Source of the DNA: Enhygromyxa salina
GTDB taxonomy: Bacteria; Myxococcota_A; Polyangia; Nannocystales; Nannocystaceae
DNA: 64,000 nt
Direction: 5' to 3'
NCBI RefSeq assembly: GCF_000737335.2
Contig: NZ_JMCC02000014.1
Coordinates: forward strand, 62,001 to 126,000
Below the pieces are notes generated by a model. That model was given only the letters and a program-made list of their open reading frames with translations. It was not told the DNA's origin and made no database searches. Shown here one piece after another: positions 1 through 8,336 of this stretch. Within the stretch, counting starts at the first letter, position 1. Every line of letters starts with the position of its first letter. Both the position numbers and the translations under genes were made by a program.

Positions 1-1220
1 AGCGAGCGATCGCCAGCGAAGGGGTGTGGATGGTCCCCGAGCTCGACGAGGTCCCCCCGCAGCTGCACCCGCTGCTCGAGCGCGCGCTGGCGATCGACCC
101 GGAGTCGCGGTTCGCCGACGCCGACCGATTCTTGCGGGCGCTCGCGCCGATCCTCGCCGAGCTCGCGCCGGTGTTCGCGACCCGGGACCTCGCCGCGATC
201 CTGCGCGAGCTGTTCCCCGACGACTGGCAGACCGAGGCCCACGATCCCAGCGACGGCTCGCACACCCCGGCGACCCAGATCACGGGTGCCGTCAAGACCT
301 TCGCCACGCGCCTGCGCCCAACCACCACCCCCGAGCTTGGGACGGATCCCGAGCTTGGCCTCGCTCGCGCGGTGTCGCTCGCCTTGGCCGTCGACCCTCC
401 GCCACTCCACGACGCCACGTCTGGCCAGGCCAACCGTCCACCACCCAACGACGCCAAGCCTGGCCAGGCCGTGCCGCTCGCGGTGGATGCTGACGGCGAG
501 CCCCCCCGTCGCCGAGCCGCGCTGTGGTCATGGCCGGCCGTCGTCGTCGTGCTTGGATCGGTTGGGCTCATCGTGCAGCTCGCGGGCGCGATCGGCTACG
601 CGGTCGCCCGCTCGGAGCGGTCGACCACGGACCAAGCCGCTGCGTCTGGCCGCCCCGACGGGCTCAAACCCACCGACCCCCAACCGACCGACCCCCAACC
701 CCCAGCCGACGTCGCCCACGATCGGGTCACGCCCGACCTGCCACGCGACTCGGCGCCCGCGCTCGTCCCCGATCCGCCCCCACCGTCCCCGACCACCCTC
801 GCGCTGCGCATCACCCCAGCCAACGCCCGGGTCTGGGTCGATCGACAGGCGCTCGCCGGCCCCCCATTCCTCGTTCAGTTGAGCGGCGACGCCATCCGCG
901 AGCTCGTGGTCGAGCACGACGGTCACCACCCAAAGACGCTCGCGCTCGACCCTCGGGCCCTGCCCCCCGACCCGATCGTCATCACCCTCGCCCCGCTCGC
1001 GCTCGCGCAGCTCAGCGTCGTCGCCCCCTCCGTCTCGTGGGCCGAGGTCTGGCTCGACGGCGCCAAGATCGGCACCACGCCGCTCACCGACAAGACCGTG
1101 CGCGAGGGTCGACACAAGCTTCAGGTCCGCTGCACCGCGGCGGTGTGCGGCGAGGACCGGATGCTGCTCGAGCGCAACATCCAGCTCCGAGCCGGCCGCG
1201 CCACCAAGGTGGCGCTGTGA
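1..1220 (+). CDS. Ser/Thr protein kinase, C-terminal part with PEGA domains (5' truncated)
   Basis: The reading frame is open to the window edge, so the N-terminal catalytic domain lies outside. The first ~70 visible residues look like the end of a Hanks-type kinase lobe: PLLERALAIDPESRFADADRF is the usual final helix region, with the Arg that closes the fold. A Pro/Thr-rich linker follows, then one membrane segment (about nt 525-610, AVVVVLGSVGLIVQLAG), a second Pro-rich linker, and two PEGA-like units at nt ~800-1000 and ~1010-1200 (second: AEVWLDGAKIGTTPL). PEGA units are small extracytoplasmic beta domains common on myxobacterial kinases. I infer a membrane sensor kinase with an outward-facing PEGA tail. 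Substrate and signal are unknown. The gene converges on the LolA-like gene with 3 bp between the stop codons. Confidence 0.85.
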   Translation, partial: RAIASEGVWMVPELDEVPPQLHPLLERALAIDPESRFADADRFLRALAPILAELAPVFATRDLAAILRELFPDDWQTEAHDPSDGSHTPATQITGAVKTFATRLRPTTTPELGTDPELGLARAVSLALAVDPPPLHDATSGQANRPPPNDAKPGQAVPLAVDADGEPPRRRAALWSWPAVVVVLGSVGLIVQLAGAIGYAVARSERSTTDQAAASGRPDGLKPTDPQPTDPQPPADVAHDRVTPDLPRDSAPALVPDPPPPSPTTLALRITPANARVWVDRQALAGPPFLVQLSGDAIRELVVEHDGHHPKTLALDPRALPPDPIVITLAPLALAQLSVVAPSVSWAEVWLDGAKIGTTPLTDKTVREGRHKLQVRCTAAVCGEDRMLLERNIQLRAGRATKVAL

Positions 1221-1223
1221 GGT

Positions 1224-1943
1224 CTACGGAGCGATCGCGGCCGAGAACAGCTGGCTCAGCTCGGCCGCGGTGTACTTGCGCTTGGTGTCGACCTTCGAGA
1301 ACACGGTGATGGTCTCGTCGCCGCCGTGCTCGACGACCCGCATCTTGCCGATCTCGAGGTGGGTCCCGCTGACCACCACTTTGGAGATGATCCGATCCAT
1401 GGGCGAGACCTTCGGCACCAACGTCATCGTCCAGCTGCGGTCCTCGCCGGCCTGAAACTCGATGCGATACAGCGCCTCGAGCCCGCGGCGATCTCCGGCG
1501 AAGATCTTGGTGAACGCGTCGACGAACTGCCGCACCGCCGGCTTGCCGTCGAGCTCGATCCGCTCGGTCTTGGTGCCGTCGCCATACTCGATCCCCTTCG
1601 CGTCCATGATCACCACCGAGGGGGTGGGCGCGAGCGTCCGGCGGGCGAGCCGACCGTCCGCAAAGTGGAGGACCCCGGTGTCGATCAAGGGCTCGGCGAG
1701 CAGACCAAAGTGGCTCTCTTGGCGAAACTCCGCGTAGAGGCCCGGCATCTTGGCGAACCCGGCGAGCAGCTCGTCCACGCTCACGGGCGTGGCGGCCTCG
1801 GCGACCGGCGCCTGCAGGCCCGCGGCCACCCCCGCGGCCCCGCCCGCGAGCCACGGCAGCGCGGCGCAGAGCAACAGGCGACGAACGAGCTTCAGCTCGG
1901 GTGTGGGCCGTTGGCGGCCAAGAATCCTAGAGGAAGCGATCAT
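1224..1943 (-). CDS. LolA-like outer-membrane lipoprotein carrier / aryl-polyene-type LolA
   Basis: About 239 residues. ATG 1943 was chosen because it places a hydrophobic signal segment (LLLCAALPWLAGGAAG) near the N terminus; the frame stays open upstream into the preceding gene. The mature part has the LolA pattern: an early FAKMPGLYAEFRQES, then alternating beta strands such as GVLHFADGRLARR and a late RVVEHGGDETITVFS. LolA proteins carry acyl chains or lipoproteins across the periplasm. Aryl-polyene clusters carry a dedicated LolA-like protein. This gene is last in a minus-strand cassette after the acyltransferase and ammonia-lyase genes, 34 bp from the lyase stop, so I infer a role in moving the cassette's lipid product. 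A housekeeping LolA is the alternative. Confidence 0.8.
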   Translation of the reverse strand: MIASSRILGRQRPTPELKLVRRLLLCAALPWLAGGAAGVAAGLQAPVAEAATPVSVDELLAGFAKMPGLYAEFRQESHFGLLAEPLIDTGVLHFADGRLARRTLAPTPSVVIMDAKGIEYGDGTKTERIELDGKPAVRQFVDAFTKIFAGDRRGLEALYRIEFQAGEDRSWTMTLVPKVSPMDRIISKVVVSGTHLEIGKMRVVEHGGDETITVFSKVDTKRKYTAAELSQLFSAAIAP

Positions 1944-1977
1944 GCTGATGAGTCCGTGAATCGTGGGGTTTCGAAGT

Positions 1978-3528
1978 TCATGTGAACGCCAGCGCGGGGA
2001 CCCGATCGTGACGCAGCATGTCCAAGACAGCCGCGATGTCGCGGTCCTGCCGACGATCGACGTCGACAAACGCCGCCCGCTCGCGCACCGCGTCGCGCAA
2101 CGCCAGGCTCTGCGGCCGACATTGGCCGCCGGCCCGCTCGCGCAGATCGACGGCCTGGGCCACAGCCAACAGTAATATTGCGCACACCTGCTCGGTCAGC
2201 TCCACGATCCGCAGCGCCTCGCGAGCGGCGATCGTGCCCATGCTGACCTTGTCCTGGTTGTGACATTCGGTGCTGCGGCTGAAGACGCTCGCGGGGATGG
2301 TGGTCTTCAAGGCCTCGGCCGCGAGCGCAGACGCGGCGATCTGCATGGCCTTGAACCCGTGATGTGCCGCACTGTCTGGGCCTTGACGACCGTTGAGATT
2401 CTCGGGGAGGCCGTTGTTTGTGTGTCCGCTGCACAGCAGAGCGAGCTGCCGGTCGTGCAAGTCGGCGAGGTTGGCGACGACGTTCTTGAGCGCGTCGGCG
2501 ACGAAGCACGCGTGCCCACCATAGAAATTGCCGCCGTGCAGGGTCTCGCCCGAGCCGGGATCGACCAGCGGGTTGTCGTTGGCGCCGTTGAGCTCGACGA
2601 CCAGCCACTGGCGCATCCAGGGCAGCGCGTCTAGCAGCACGCCGACCACCTGCGGCGCGCAGCGGATCGAGTAGCGATCTTGGATGCGGCCCTCGAACGC
2701 GGGCCCCGGCGTGTACTCCAGGTGGTCCCGAATCACGCGGGCGTAGCGGATCGATCCAGGGTGGGGCTTGGCCGCATAAATGCGCGCGTCAAAGTGGGCT
2801 GGGTTGCCGGCCATCGCGTCGCTGGCCGTGGCGGTGATCAAAGCGCTGACCCGGGCCAGTCGCTCGGCGCCCGCGAGCGCCAGGCAGGTCAAGGCGGTCA
2901 TCACCGAGGTCCCGTTCATGACCGCCAGGCTCTCTTTGGGCGCGAGCCGCAGCGGCTCGAGGCCCAGGCGACCCAACAGCTCCGACGCGGGCAGCAGCTG
3001 ACCTTGGTAGCTGGTCTCGCGCTCGCCCACGAGCAGCGCGGCGATGTAGCTCAGCGGGGTCAGATCCCCGCTCGCGCCGACCGAGCCCTCGGCGGGGATC
3101 CGCGGCAGCGCCCGGTGGTTGAGCAGCTCGCACAGCCGCTCGACCAACACGGGCCGCACGGCCGACCAGCCACCCACGAGCGACGCGATCCGAGCCGCGA
3201 CGATCGCCGCGGCCTGGGCCTCGTCGAACATCTGGCCGGTCCCGCAGCCGTGGAAGCGCAGCAGGTTGATCGGCAGTTCTGGCACGTGGGCGCCGGGGAC
3301 CTCGCTCACGCACGACTCGCCGAACCCGGTCGTCACGCCGTAGACCCGGTCACCGGCACGAAGCCGATCCGCGAGCGCCGTGGCGCCAACGCTCAGGCGC
3401 TCGCGCAGCCCCGGCGCGAGCTCGACCCGGGCGCCGTGGGTCGCGACCGCGACGATCTCATCGACCCCGATCGGCCCCGCGCCAACGCGAACGACGGCAG
3501 GCGTCTCACTGCTGTGGTTGGTGCTCAT
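1978..3528 (-). CDS. MIO-dependent aromatic amino acid / histidine ammonia-lyase
   Basis: 516 residues, normal for the HAL/PAL/TAL family. The Ala-Ser-Gly triad that cyclises to the MIO cofactor is at residues 152-154 in GSVGASGDLTPLSY. The catalytic Tyr lies in YGVTTGFG (residue 63), and NGTSVMTAL and the late FSRSTECHNQDKVSMG are conserved. At the selectivity site the order is NLLRFHGCG: the pair aligned to Ser-His of HAL and His-Leu of TAL is Phe-His, so the substrate is unclear. No hutU, hutI or hutG lies nearby, which argues against histidine breakdown. Sitting between an LpxL-like acyltransferase and a LolA-like gene, it matches the lyase of aryl-polyene clusters, which makes the aryl starter acid. 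The start overlaps the upstream acyltransferase gene by 23 bp, so the two are probably co-translated. Confidence 0.88.
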   Translation of the reverse strand: MSTNHSSETPAVVRVGAGPIGVDEIVAVATHGARVELAPGLRERLSVGATALADRLRAGDRVYGVTTGFGESCVSEVPGAHVPELPINLLRFHGCGTGQMFDEAQAAAIVAARIASLVGGWSAVRPVLVERLCELLNHRALPRIPAEGSVGASGDLTPLSYIAALLVGERETSYQGQLLPASELLGRLGLEPLRLAPKESLAVMNGTSVMTALTCLALAGAERLARVSALITATASDAMAGNPAHFDARIYAAKPHPGSIRYARVIRDHLEYTPGPAFEGRIQDRYSIRCAPQVVGVLLDALPWMRQWLVVELNGANDNPLVDPGSGETLHGGNFYGGHACFVADALKNVVANLADLHDRQLALLCSGHTNNGLPENLNGRQGPDSAAHHGFKAMQIAASALAAEALKTTIPASVFSRSTECHNQDKVSMGTIAAREALRIVELTEQVCAILLLAVAQAVDLRERAGGQCRPQSLALRDAVRERAAFVDVDRRQDRDIAAVLDMLRHDRVPALAFT

Positions 3529-4507
3529 CTGTCGGCATCTTCCAAAAATCGTAGAAGTTGAACCAATTGTCGGGGGCGGCGCCAGCGTAGTGCTCGAGGC
3601 GCTGGGCAAACTGGGCCGCGTAGCGCGTGATCGCCTGGTCTCGGGTCGCGCGCGGCAGCTCGACCTGCTCCGCGAGCAGCTCGCAGCGCAGCAGGTAGCG
3701 ACGCGGGGCCTCGAAGGTTCCAAACACCATGAGCACCGGGCAGCGCAGCACGCTGGCCATGATGTACGGTCCGCTGGGAAACCGGGCGGGCGCGCCGAAG
3801 AACGGCACGGTCGTCGAGCGATCGTTGAGGCCCAGGCGGTCACCGAGCACCGCGACCAGCTCGCCTTCGTCGATCCGCTGCTTAACCTCGAGGATATAGG
3901 TCTTGTCCTGTGGGTTGATCTCGATCACACGCACGCGCGATCGCCCGCCGCTGACCTCGTCGAGGAACGCCGCGATCAGCCGGGCGTTGGCGTTGTGCGC
4001 GAGGATGTTGATCGGCAGCTGCGCGTCACTTGCGGCCGCGCGCATGACCTCGAAGCTGCCAAAGTGGGCGCCCAGCAAGATCGCGCCGCGGCCGGTGGCC
4101 AGCACCTCGCGCATCAGGTGGGTCCCGTGGTGTTCGATCTCGAAGTGATCGAGCTCGCCACGGACCAAGAACACCCGATCCAGCGCGACCTCGGCGAAGC
4201 GCAGCAGGTGCCGGTACGCGGTCCAGAAGCTCGAGCGTCCGACGGCCCGCTGGTACCAGCCACGCGACGCCCGGCGCGCGGGACCGGCGAAGATCGTGAA
4301 GTAAAAGATGATCACCCGCAGCAAGGCCCGTCCGCCCCGACGCCCGAGCACGCGGGTGACCAGCAGCAGGGCGCGGATGCCCGTTCGCGAGCCACGCTCG
4401 CGCCGGGCCAGCCACGCTTCGCTCGCCACCGCCGGGGCTTGGGCCTGATCGCCGACGCCCGGCGACGAAGCTTCGCGGAGCTCGGTCACGGCGAGACCAT
4501 GGTTCAT
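3506..4507 (-). CDS. LpxL/HtrB-like lipid acyltransferase
   Basis: 333 residues from ATG 4507. After an ~45-residue polar N terminus comes a hydrophobic anchor (residues ~61-74, ALLRVIIFYFTIF). The HX4(D/E) catalytic motif of lipid A late acyltransferases is GAHFGSFE with His148 and Glu153, followed by a Phe/Pro-rich acceptor region (VPFFGAPARFPSGPYIMA) and the usual C-terminal NWFNFYDFW. The family transfers an acyl chain from ACP or CoA to a membrane lipid at the inner face. In aryl-polyene clusters a homologue attaches the polyene acid to a lipid, and the next two genes (ammonia-lyase, LolA) support that reading. A role in lipid A or ornithine-lipid acylation is the alternative. The frame is open far upstream, but the family similarity begins after this ATG. 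Confidence 0.85.
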   Translation of the reverse strand: MNHGLAVTELREASSPGVGDQAQAPAVASEAWLARRERGSRTGIRALLLVTRVLGRRGGRALLRVIIFYFTIFAGPARRASRGWYQRAVGRSSFWTAYRHLLRFAEVALDRVFLVRGELDHFEIEHHGTHLMREVLATGRGAILLGAHFGSFEVMRAAASDAQLPINILAHNANARLIAAFLDEVSGGRSRVRVIEINPQDKTYILEVKQRIDEGELVAVLGDRLGLNDRSTTVPFFGAPARFPSGPYIMASVLRCPVLMVFGTFEAPRRYLLRCELLAEQVELPRATRDQAITRYAAQFAQRLEHYAGAAPDNWFNFYDFWKMPTDEHQPQQ

Positions 4508-4568
4508 CCAGCCGCCGCCGTCCACCAAGCGGCTCGCGCTGCGCTGCGGGGCCGGCCGCTCGCGCCGC

Positions 4569-5795
4569 TCAGCGCCCGCCGATGAACTCGTTCGCGTCGA
4601 TCTCCAGCGAGCCCGGCCGCGGCTTCCGTCCGCCGAGCAACACCCCCGCCACCACGGCACCTGCGACCGCAACCGCGACCCCAGCCCCGGTTCCCCAGAC
4701 CCATCCCCGCCGATGCCACGGTCGTCCTGATCCCGGCGCTTGGTCGGCGCCAGAGCCTGGGTCTGGGGTCGGCGCCGTCGCGCCGATCCGATCCGGCCAC
4801 GCGTCAGCCAGGCTCGAGCTCGACGCGGTGAACGACCCGTCGAGCGCGACGAGGATCCCGTCCGCGAGCGCCTCGCGTCGGCCCACCCAGCGCGGGCCAA
4901 ACCCCACCCCACAGCGATGCGCCTGCAGCCCGATCTGTTGCTCGCGGCGCTCGGCGAGCAGCAAGACGTCGAGCTCGAGCGCCTCGCACACCGCCTCGAT
5001 GGTCGGGATCGTCAGCTCGGGCTTGGCAGAGATCCGCTCGGGCGCGTCCGGCAACTCCCACGCTTGCCCGACGCTTCGCCACGCGGCGACGCTCTCGTGG
5101 CCGTCGCGACGGACAACCATGAAGTGCGGACCCGGCGGCACCGGCCGCAGCCCCGGCACCCCATCGATCTCGACGAACAGAGTCGATCCAGCGCGATCCG
5201 ACAGCTGCGGCACGATCCACTCGAGCTCGCGACCCGCCAACATTTTGGCTTGGATCGCGTGGTAGCGGGCGACGAGCTCGGGCGCGGCCTCGCGGACCGA
5301 CAACTGCGCCTCGGGGTCGATCCGCAGGGCTTCGGCGAGCGCGATCTCGGCGAGCTCCGGCTGCCTGTCCGCCCACGCGAGCTTGGCCGCCAGCAACTGC
5401 GCTTCGCGGGCGCTCGCCGCCGCGCCCGGCAGCTCGGGGGTCTGCATGAGCAGGTCGTTGACCCGCACCAGCGCCGCACGGGCGGGCTCGAAGCGCCCCT
5501 CGCGATAGGCCGCGTCCGCCTCGTCGAGGTCGCGACGCAGCGCCCGATGATGCTCGCGCACCCCTGCGGGGAGCTCGTGCGAGACCGCGACCCGGGCCCG
5601 TTCGAGGGCCTGGTCAGAGATCGCAGCGACCGGCCGAGCGTCGCGCGCAGCCACCAACTCGCGCACGCTCAGCCGCAGCGCGTCGTCTGGCGGCTCCGAC
5701 CGCTCGGGCCGGACCTGCCAGTGCACCGCGATCGTCGATGGCTGCGGCGGCGCCGGGCCCATCACGATCGTCACGACCAGCGCCAGCGCCCGCAC
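4569..5795 (-). CDS. Exported/membrane protein of unknown function with PEGA-like segment
   Basis: 408 residues from GTG 5795. A short hydrophobic N terminus (ALALVVTIVMGPAP) suggests a signal peptide. Residues ~80-200 are helical and TPR-like (ALVRVNDLLMQTPELPGAAAS, then LAEALRIDPEAQLSVREAAPEL). A PEGA-like beta unit follows (LFVEIDGVPGLRPVPPGPH), then a Pro/Gly-rich stretch and a C-terminal membrane segment (GTGAGVAVAVAGAVVAGVLLGG). This order of helical repeats, PEGA and a late membrane helix is common in myxobacterial proteins of unknown function. The gene starts 122 bp from the divergent Memo-family gene and ends 61 bp before the acyltransferase start, so it could lead that operon. No function is assigned. 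Confidence 0.75.
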   Translation of the reverse strand: MRALALVVTIVMGPAPPQPSTIAVHWQVRPERSEPPDDALRLSVRELVAARDARPVAAISDQALERARVAVSHELPAGVREHHRALRRDLDEADAAYREGRFEPARAALVRVNDLLMQTPELPGAAASAREAQLLAAKLAWADRQPELAEIALAEALRIDPEAQLSVREAAPELVARYHAIQAKMLAGRELEWIVPQLSDRAGSTLFVEIDGVPGLRPVPPGPHFMVVRRDGHESVAAWRSVGQAWELPDAPERISAKPELTIPTIEAVCEALELDVLLLAERREQQIGLQAHRCGVGFGPRWVGRREALADGILVALDGSFTASSSSLADAWPDRIGATAPTPDPGSGADQAPGSGRPWHRRGWVWGTGAGVAVAVAGAVVAGVLLGGRKPRPGSLEIDANEFIGGR

Positions 5796-5917
5796 CCGCG
5801 CATGGTACCAAGCGGCCGCACCCGCGGCTGCGTCCGAAAACCGAGCACGCGAATCGGGCGGGCTGGGGGTAAAATAGCCATTGGACGCGATGCTGGCCTT
5901 GCTGGCATCGTCGGGCG

Positions 5918-7153
5918 ATGGCCGGACCCAAGCTGCGACGACTCGAGCGGCTTCGCATGCAGCGCGGCGACGAACAGCTGCTGGTCCTGCGCGATCCCTT
6001 GGAGCTGGCCGAGCCGTTTGCGATCGACGCGAGTCACGAGCCCGTGCTCGACGCGCTCGACGGGCAGCGCAGCTTGGCCCAGGTTCGGCAGTCGCTGCTC
6101 ATGCGTGGACGTGGCTGCGTCGAGCTCTCGGACCTCCAGCAGTTCGTCCAGGATCTCGGCGACGCCGGGCTGCTGGACGATGATCGGTTTCGAGACGCCT
6201 GGGCCGCAGCGCACGAGGCCTTCGTCGACGAAGAGATCCGTGCGCCACGGCGGGCTGGCCTGCTGTACCCCGAAGATCCGGCGGACCTGCGCGCGTGGCT
6301 GAGCGACGCGCTCCCTCAAGCGACGCCAGCGGCGCGCCCCCGAGCGGCACTGCACGCCAGCGAGCCCCCCTCCCCGACCTGGCTCCCGGCACCGATCGCG
6401 GTCGTCACCCCGCATCAACCACCACCGTCGATCGCCGCGGGCCTGCGACGCCTGCTCTCGAGCCTGCCCGCGCCCGAGCACTACCGCCGGGTCGTCATCC
6501 TCGCTACGGATCACACCCCTGGCCTGCTGCCCTACGCCAGCGCCGACAAGGACTGGGCGACCCCGCTCGGGACCGTCGCGTGCGACCTCGAGCTGCTCGC
6601 CAAGCTCGACCAACGCGTCCCCTGGTTGCTGCGCGAGCAGACTCGCCTGCGCCTGTCGGATCCGATCGAGTGGGTGACCTTGCTGCTGCGGGCGCTGTGG
6701 GGGGATCGCTGTCCACCCGTGTTGCCGATCGCGTGCGGTCAGACCCGCTTGACCACCCAAGACGGGGCGCATGCCGCCCATGAGCTGATCGCCGCGCTCG
6801 ACGATCTACTCGGCGAGTCGACCCGCGCTGGCGAGGTCTTGGTGTGGGCCACCGCCGAGCTCAGCCACGTCGGGCCCGCCTACGGGCATCAGCAGCTTCC
6901 GCCGCGCGACCAGATAGAAGCCGACGATCGCCACGTGCTCGCGGCCTTGCTCGACAACCAGCCCGAACAACTCGCGAAGCGATGCATGGAGCGCCCCGCC
7001 GCCAGCCGTCCGAGCGGGAGCGCATGCTTGGTCACCCTCGCCGACCTGCTCCCGGATCGCTATCGGGCCGCGCTCGTCGACTACCAAGCCATCCCTGCCC
7101 CCGGTGAACAGCCTGGGTGGATCGGATGCCCGACGATTCGAATTACGAGCTGA
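5918..7153 (+). CDS. Memo-family (AmmeMemoRadiSam protein B-like) protein with N-terminal PqqD/winged-helix-like domain
   Basis: 411 residues. Residues ~15-90 look like a small helical binding domain of the PqqD type (HEPVLDALDGQRSLAQVRQ, then LSDLQQFVQDLGDAGLLDDD). The rest follows Memo: RRAGLLYPEDPADLRAWL matches the Memo opening, VVTPHQPPPSIAAGLRRLL the first His, HYRRVVILATDHTPGL the second His, and ATAELSHVGPAYG the SSDLSH-type site. Memo proteins are related to non-heme iron dioxygenases; bacterial members often sit beside AMMECR1 and a radical SAM gene, neither of which is seen here. The usual PHAGY glycine/tyrosine is replaced by PHQPP, so catalysis is uncertain. Many myxobacterial Memo proteins have such an N-terminal extension. 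It converges with the TetR gene. Confidence 0.75.
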   Translation: MAGPKLRRLERLRMQRGDEQLLVLRDPLELAEPFAIDASHEPVLDALDGQRSLAQVRQSLLMRGRGCVELSDLQQFVQDLGDAGLLDDDRFRDAWAAAHEAFVDEEIRAPRRAGLLYPEDPADLRAWLSDALPQATPAARPRAALHASEPPSPTWLPAPIAVVTPHQPPPSIAAGLRRLLSSLPAPEHYRRVVILATDHTPGLLPYASADKDWATPLGTVACDLELLAKLDQRVPWLLREQTRLRLSDPIEWVTLLLRALWGDRCPPVLPIACGQTRLTTQDGAHAAHELIAALDDLLGESTRAGEVLVWATAELSHVGPAYGHQQLPPRDQIEADDRHVLAALLDNQPEQLAKRCMERPAASRPSGSACLVTLADLLPDRYRAALVDYQAIPAPGEQPGWIGCPTIRITS

Positions 7154-7197
7154 GCCCCACTCGAGCTTGGTTGGGCTCAGTTGAGCTTGTGGGGCTC
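7150..7197. terminator. Overlapping inverted repeats between convergent genes
   Basis: Two alternative hairpins share one arm: CTGAGCCC (7150-7157) with GGGCTCAG (7173-7180), and GAGCCCCAC (7152-7160) with GTGGGGCTC (7189-7197). They lie across the junction of the Memo and TetR genes and run into the tetR stop. There is no clear T-run, so bidirectional termination is inferred only from the hairpins and their position. Confidence 0.4.
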
Positions 7198-7818
7198 CGC
7201 GGCGAACTCGACCGCGCTGGCGCTGCTGTGGCGCTTGAGCATGCGAACGACGTGCTCGGCGGCGGCCTCGGGCGGGACGGGCAGCCGCCCCTCGGCGTCG
7301 AGCACGGTGAAGGAGCCCAGACCGTGGACGTAGGCCAACACCGCGATCGCCAGCGTGTTGGGGTCGCCTGGTGAGAACACGCCTTCGGTGATCCCGCGCT
7401 CGATCACCCCGGCGTAGAGGCCCCGCATGATCCGGGTGATCTCCTCGAGCTTGTCTCGAAACAGCGGATCCTGGACCGCCATGGCGACCAACAGGTTGTG
7501 CAGCTGAACCTCTTCGGGCTCGTCCTGCATGGTCCGCAGGTGGGCTTTGACGAGCTGCCCGACGCTGCGATCCGCGGACTGCTCGCTGATCGTGTCGAAG
7601 CTCCAGCGCGCCTCCAAGGACTTCGACAGGTTCTCGAGGATGTCGTGAAACAGCTGCTCTTTGGCGCGATAGTGGAAGTAGACGCCGCCCTTGCTCAGCC
7701 CGGCTTCGCGGGCGATGTCCAACAGGCGGGTGGCGGCGTAGCCCCGGCGCACGAAGCATCGCGTCGCCGCTGCGAGGATCTGCTGTTTCCTGTGGTCGTC
7801 ACTGCGCTGTCTTGTCAC
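7177..7818 (-). CDS. TetR-family transcriptional regulator
   Basis: 213 residues. The N-terminal helix-turn-helix is classic TetR: IARE-AGLSKGGVYFHYRAKEQLF at residues ~38-60. The C-terminal ligand/dimer domain is helical, contains TRIMRGLYAGVIERG, and is not assigned to a subfamily. The start is GTG 7818, supported by a strong Shine-Dalgarno GGAGG six bases upstream. Upstream lies a ~290-bp AT-richer region with a perfect 12-bp palindrome that may be its operator. Likely targets are itself, the nearby lipoprotein gene or the MMPL exporter 0.5 kb away, since TetR proteins often control RND/MMPL exporters. That link is inferred from position only. Confidence 0.93.
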   Translation of the reverse strand: MTRQRSDDHRKQQILAAATRCFVRRGYAATRLLDIAREAGLSKGGVYFHYRAKEQLFHDILENLSKSLEARWSFDTISEQSADRSVGQLVKAHLRTMQDEPEEVQLHNLLVAMAVQDPLFRDKLEEITRIMRGLYAGVIERGITEGVFSPGDPNTLAIAVLAYVHGLGSFTVLDAEGRLPVPPEAAAEHVVRMLKRHSSASAVEFAAEPHKLN

Positions 7819-7904
7819 GCTTTACCTCCGCAAAAATCGGCAACCCGGAACACGTCAATCAACCTAATGGAAGAGCGGCCCCGTGCCAATAACAAAATCA
7901 ATAT

Positions 7905-7916
7905 GTAGAATTCTAC
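7905..7916. promoter_or_regulatory. Perfect palindrome, possible TetR operator
   Basis: GTAGAATTCTAC is a perfect 12-bp palindrome about 90 bp upstream of the tetR start, in the 287-bp AT-richer gap between tetR and the lipoprotein gene (7819-8105). On the minus strand a TTGGCA and a TAGGTT lie 17 bp apart between the palindrome and tetR, a weak promoter candidate. Autoregulation is inferred. No second copy of the palindrome was noticed. Confidence 0.35.
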
Positions 7917-8105
7917 CCGGCAGATGTTGGATATCACCGTTGCGCATACCCCACACGAGGGCCTGACGCGGGGGGCCACGATCTGAAGATCACCGCCGTT
8001 CGATATCGAGCATGTGGCGAAGACGTGGCCTAAGCTCTCGCCTGCGTCCAATCTCGTGAATAGCGGCAACCGGCGAGCGTCGGTCAGCCGAATCTGAGGG
8101 CCCCC

Positions 8106-8297
8106 ATGCACCGTAGCCACATACTTGCCGTCCTCCTTGGCGCCAGCCTCGTGCTGCCCGCCTGCTCCGTCTCCGTCAACGTCTCGAAGGGGTCGTCCAG
8201 CCCCAGCTCGAGCAAGAAACCCAACTCGGGATCCAAGCCCAACTCCGGCTCCAAGCCCAACTCTGGATCGAAGTCGAACTCTAGCAACCCGTCCTGA
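8106..8297 (+). CDS. Small lipoprotein with NSGSKP tandem repeats
   Basis: 63 residues. A signal peptide ends in a lipobox (LVLPAC, Cys at ~21). The short mature part is a Ser/Lys-rich low-complexity tail containing three copies of a six-residue PNSGSK-type repeat, encoded by three near-identical 18-bp units (nt ~8218-8280). It is probably an outer-membrane or periplasmic lipoprotein with a flexible polar tail. No catalytic domain is visible. It converges with the MMPL gene, 39 bp between stops. Confidence 0.7.
   Translation: MHRSHILAVLLGASLVLPACSVSVNVSKGSSSPSSSKKPNSGSKPNSGSKPNSGSKSNSSNPS
8218..8280 (+). repeat. 18-bp tandem repeat inside small lipoprotein gene
   Basis: Three consecutive copies of an 18-bp unit beginning CCCAACTC, differing at a few third positions, encode the repeated Pro-Asn-Ser-Gly-Ser-Lys. 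The in-frame unit could change copy number without breaking the gene. Confidence 0.75.
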
Positions 8298-8336
8298 GTC
8301 TCCGCCGACGCGAGGGCCTCCGCCCCGCTCGACAGC

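Noticed and set aside
1978..3528. Annotation as hutH of histidine degradation
   Set aside because: No other hut gene is nearby and the neighbours are lipid genes; kept as family-level call.
7815..8120. Minus-strand frame of 101 codons between tetR and the lipoprotein gene
   Set aside because: No conserved feature; it covers the likely promoter region and ends within tetR's start.
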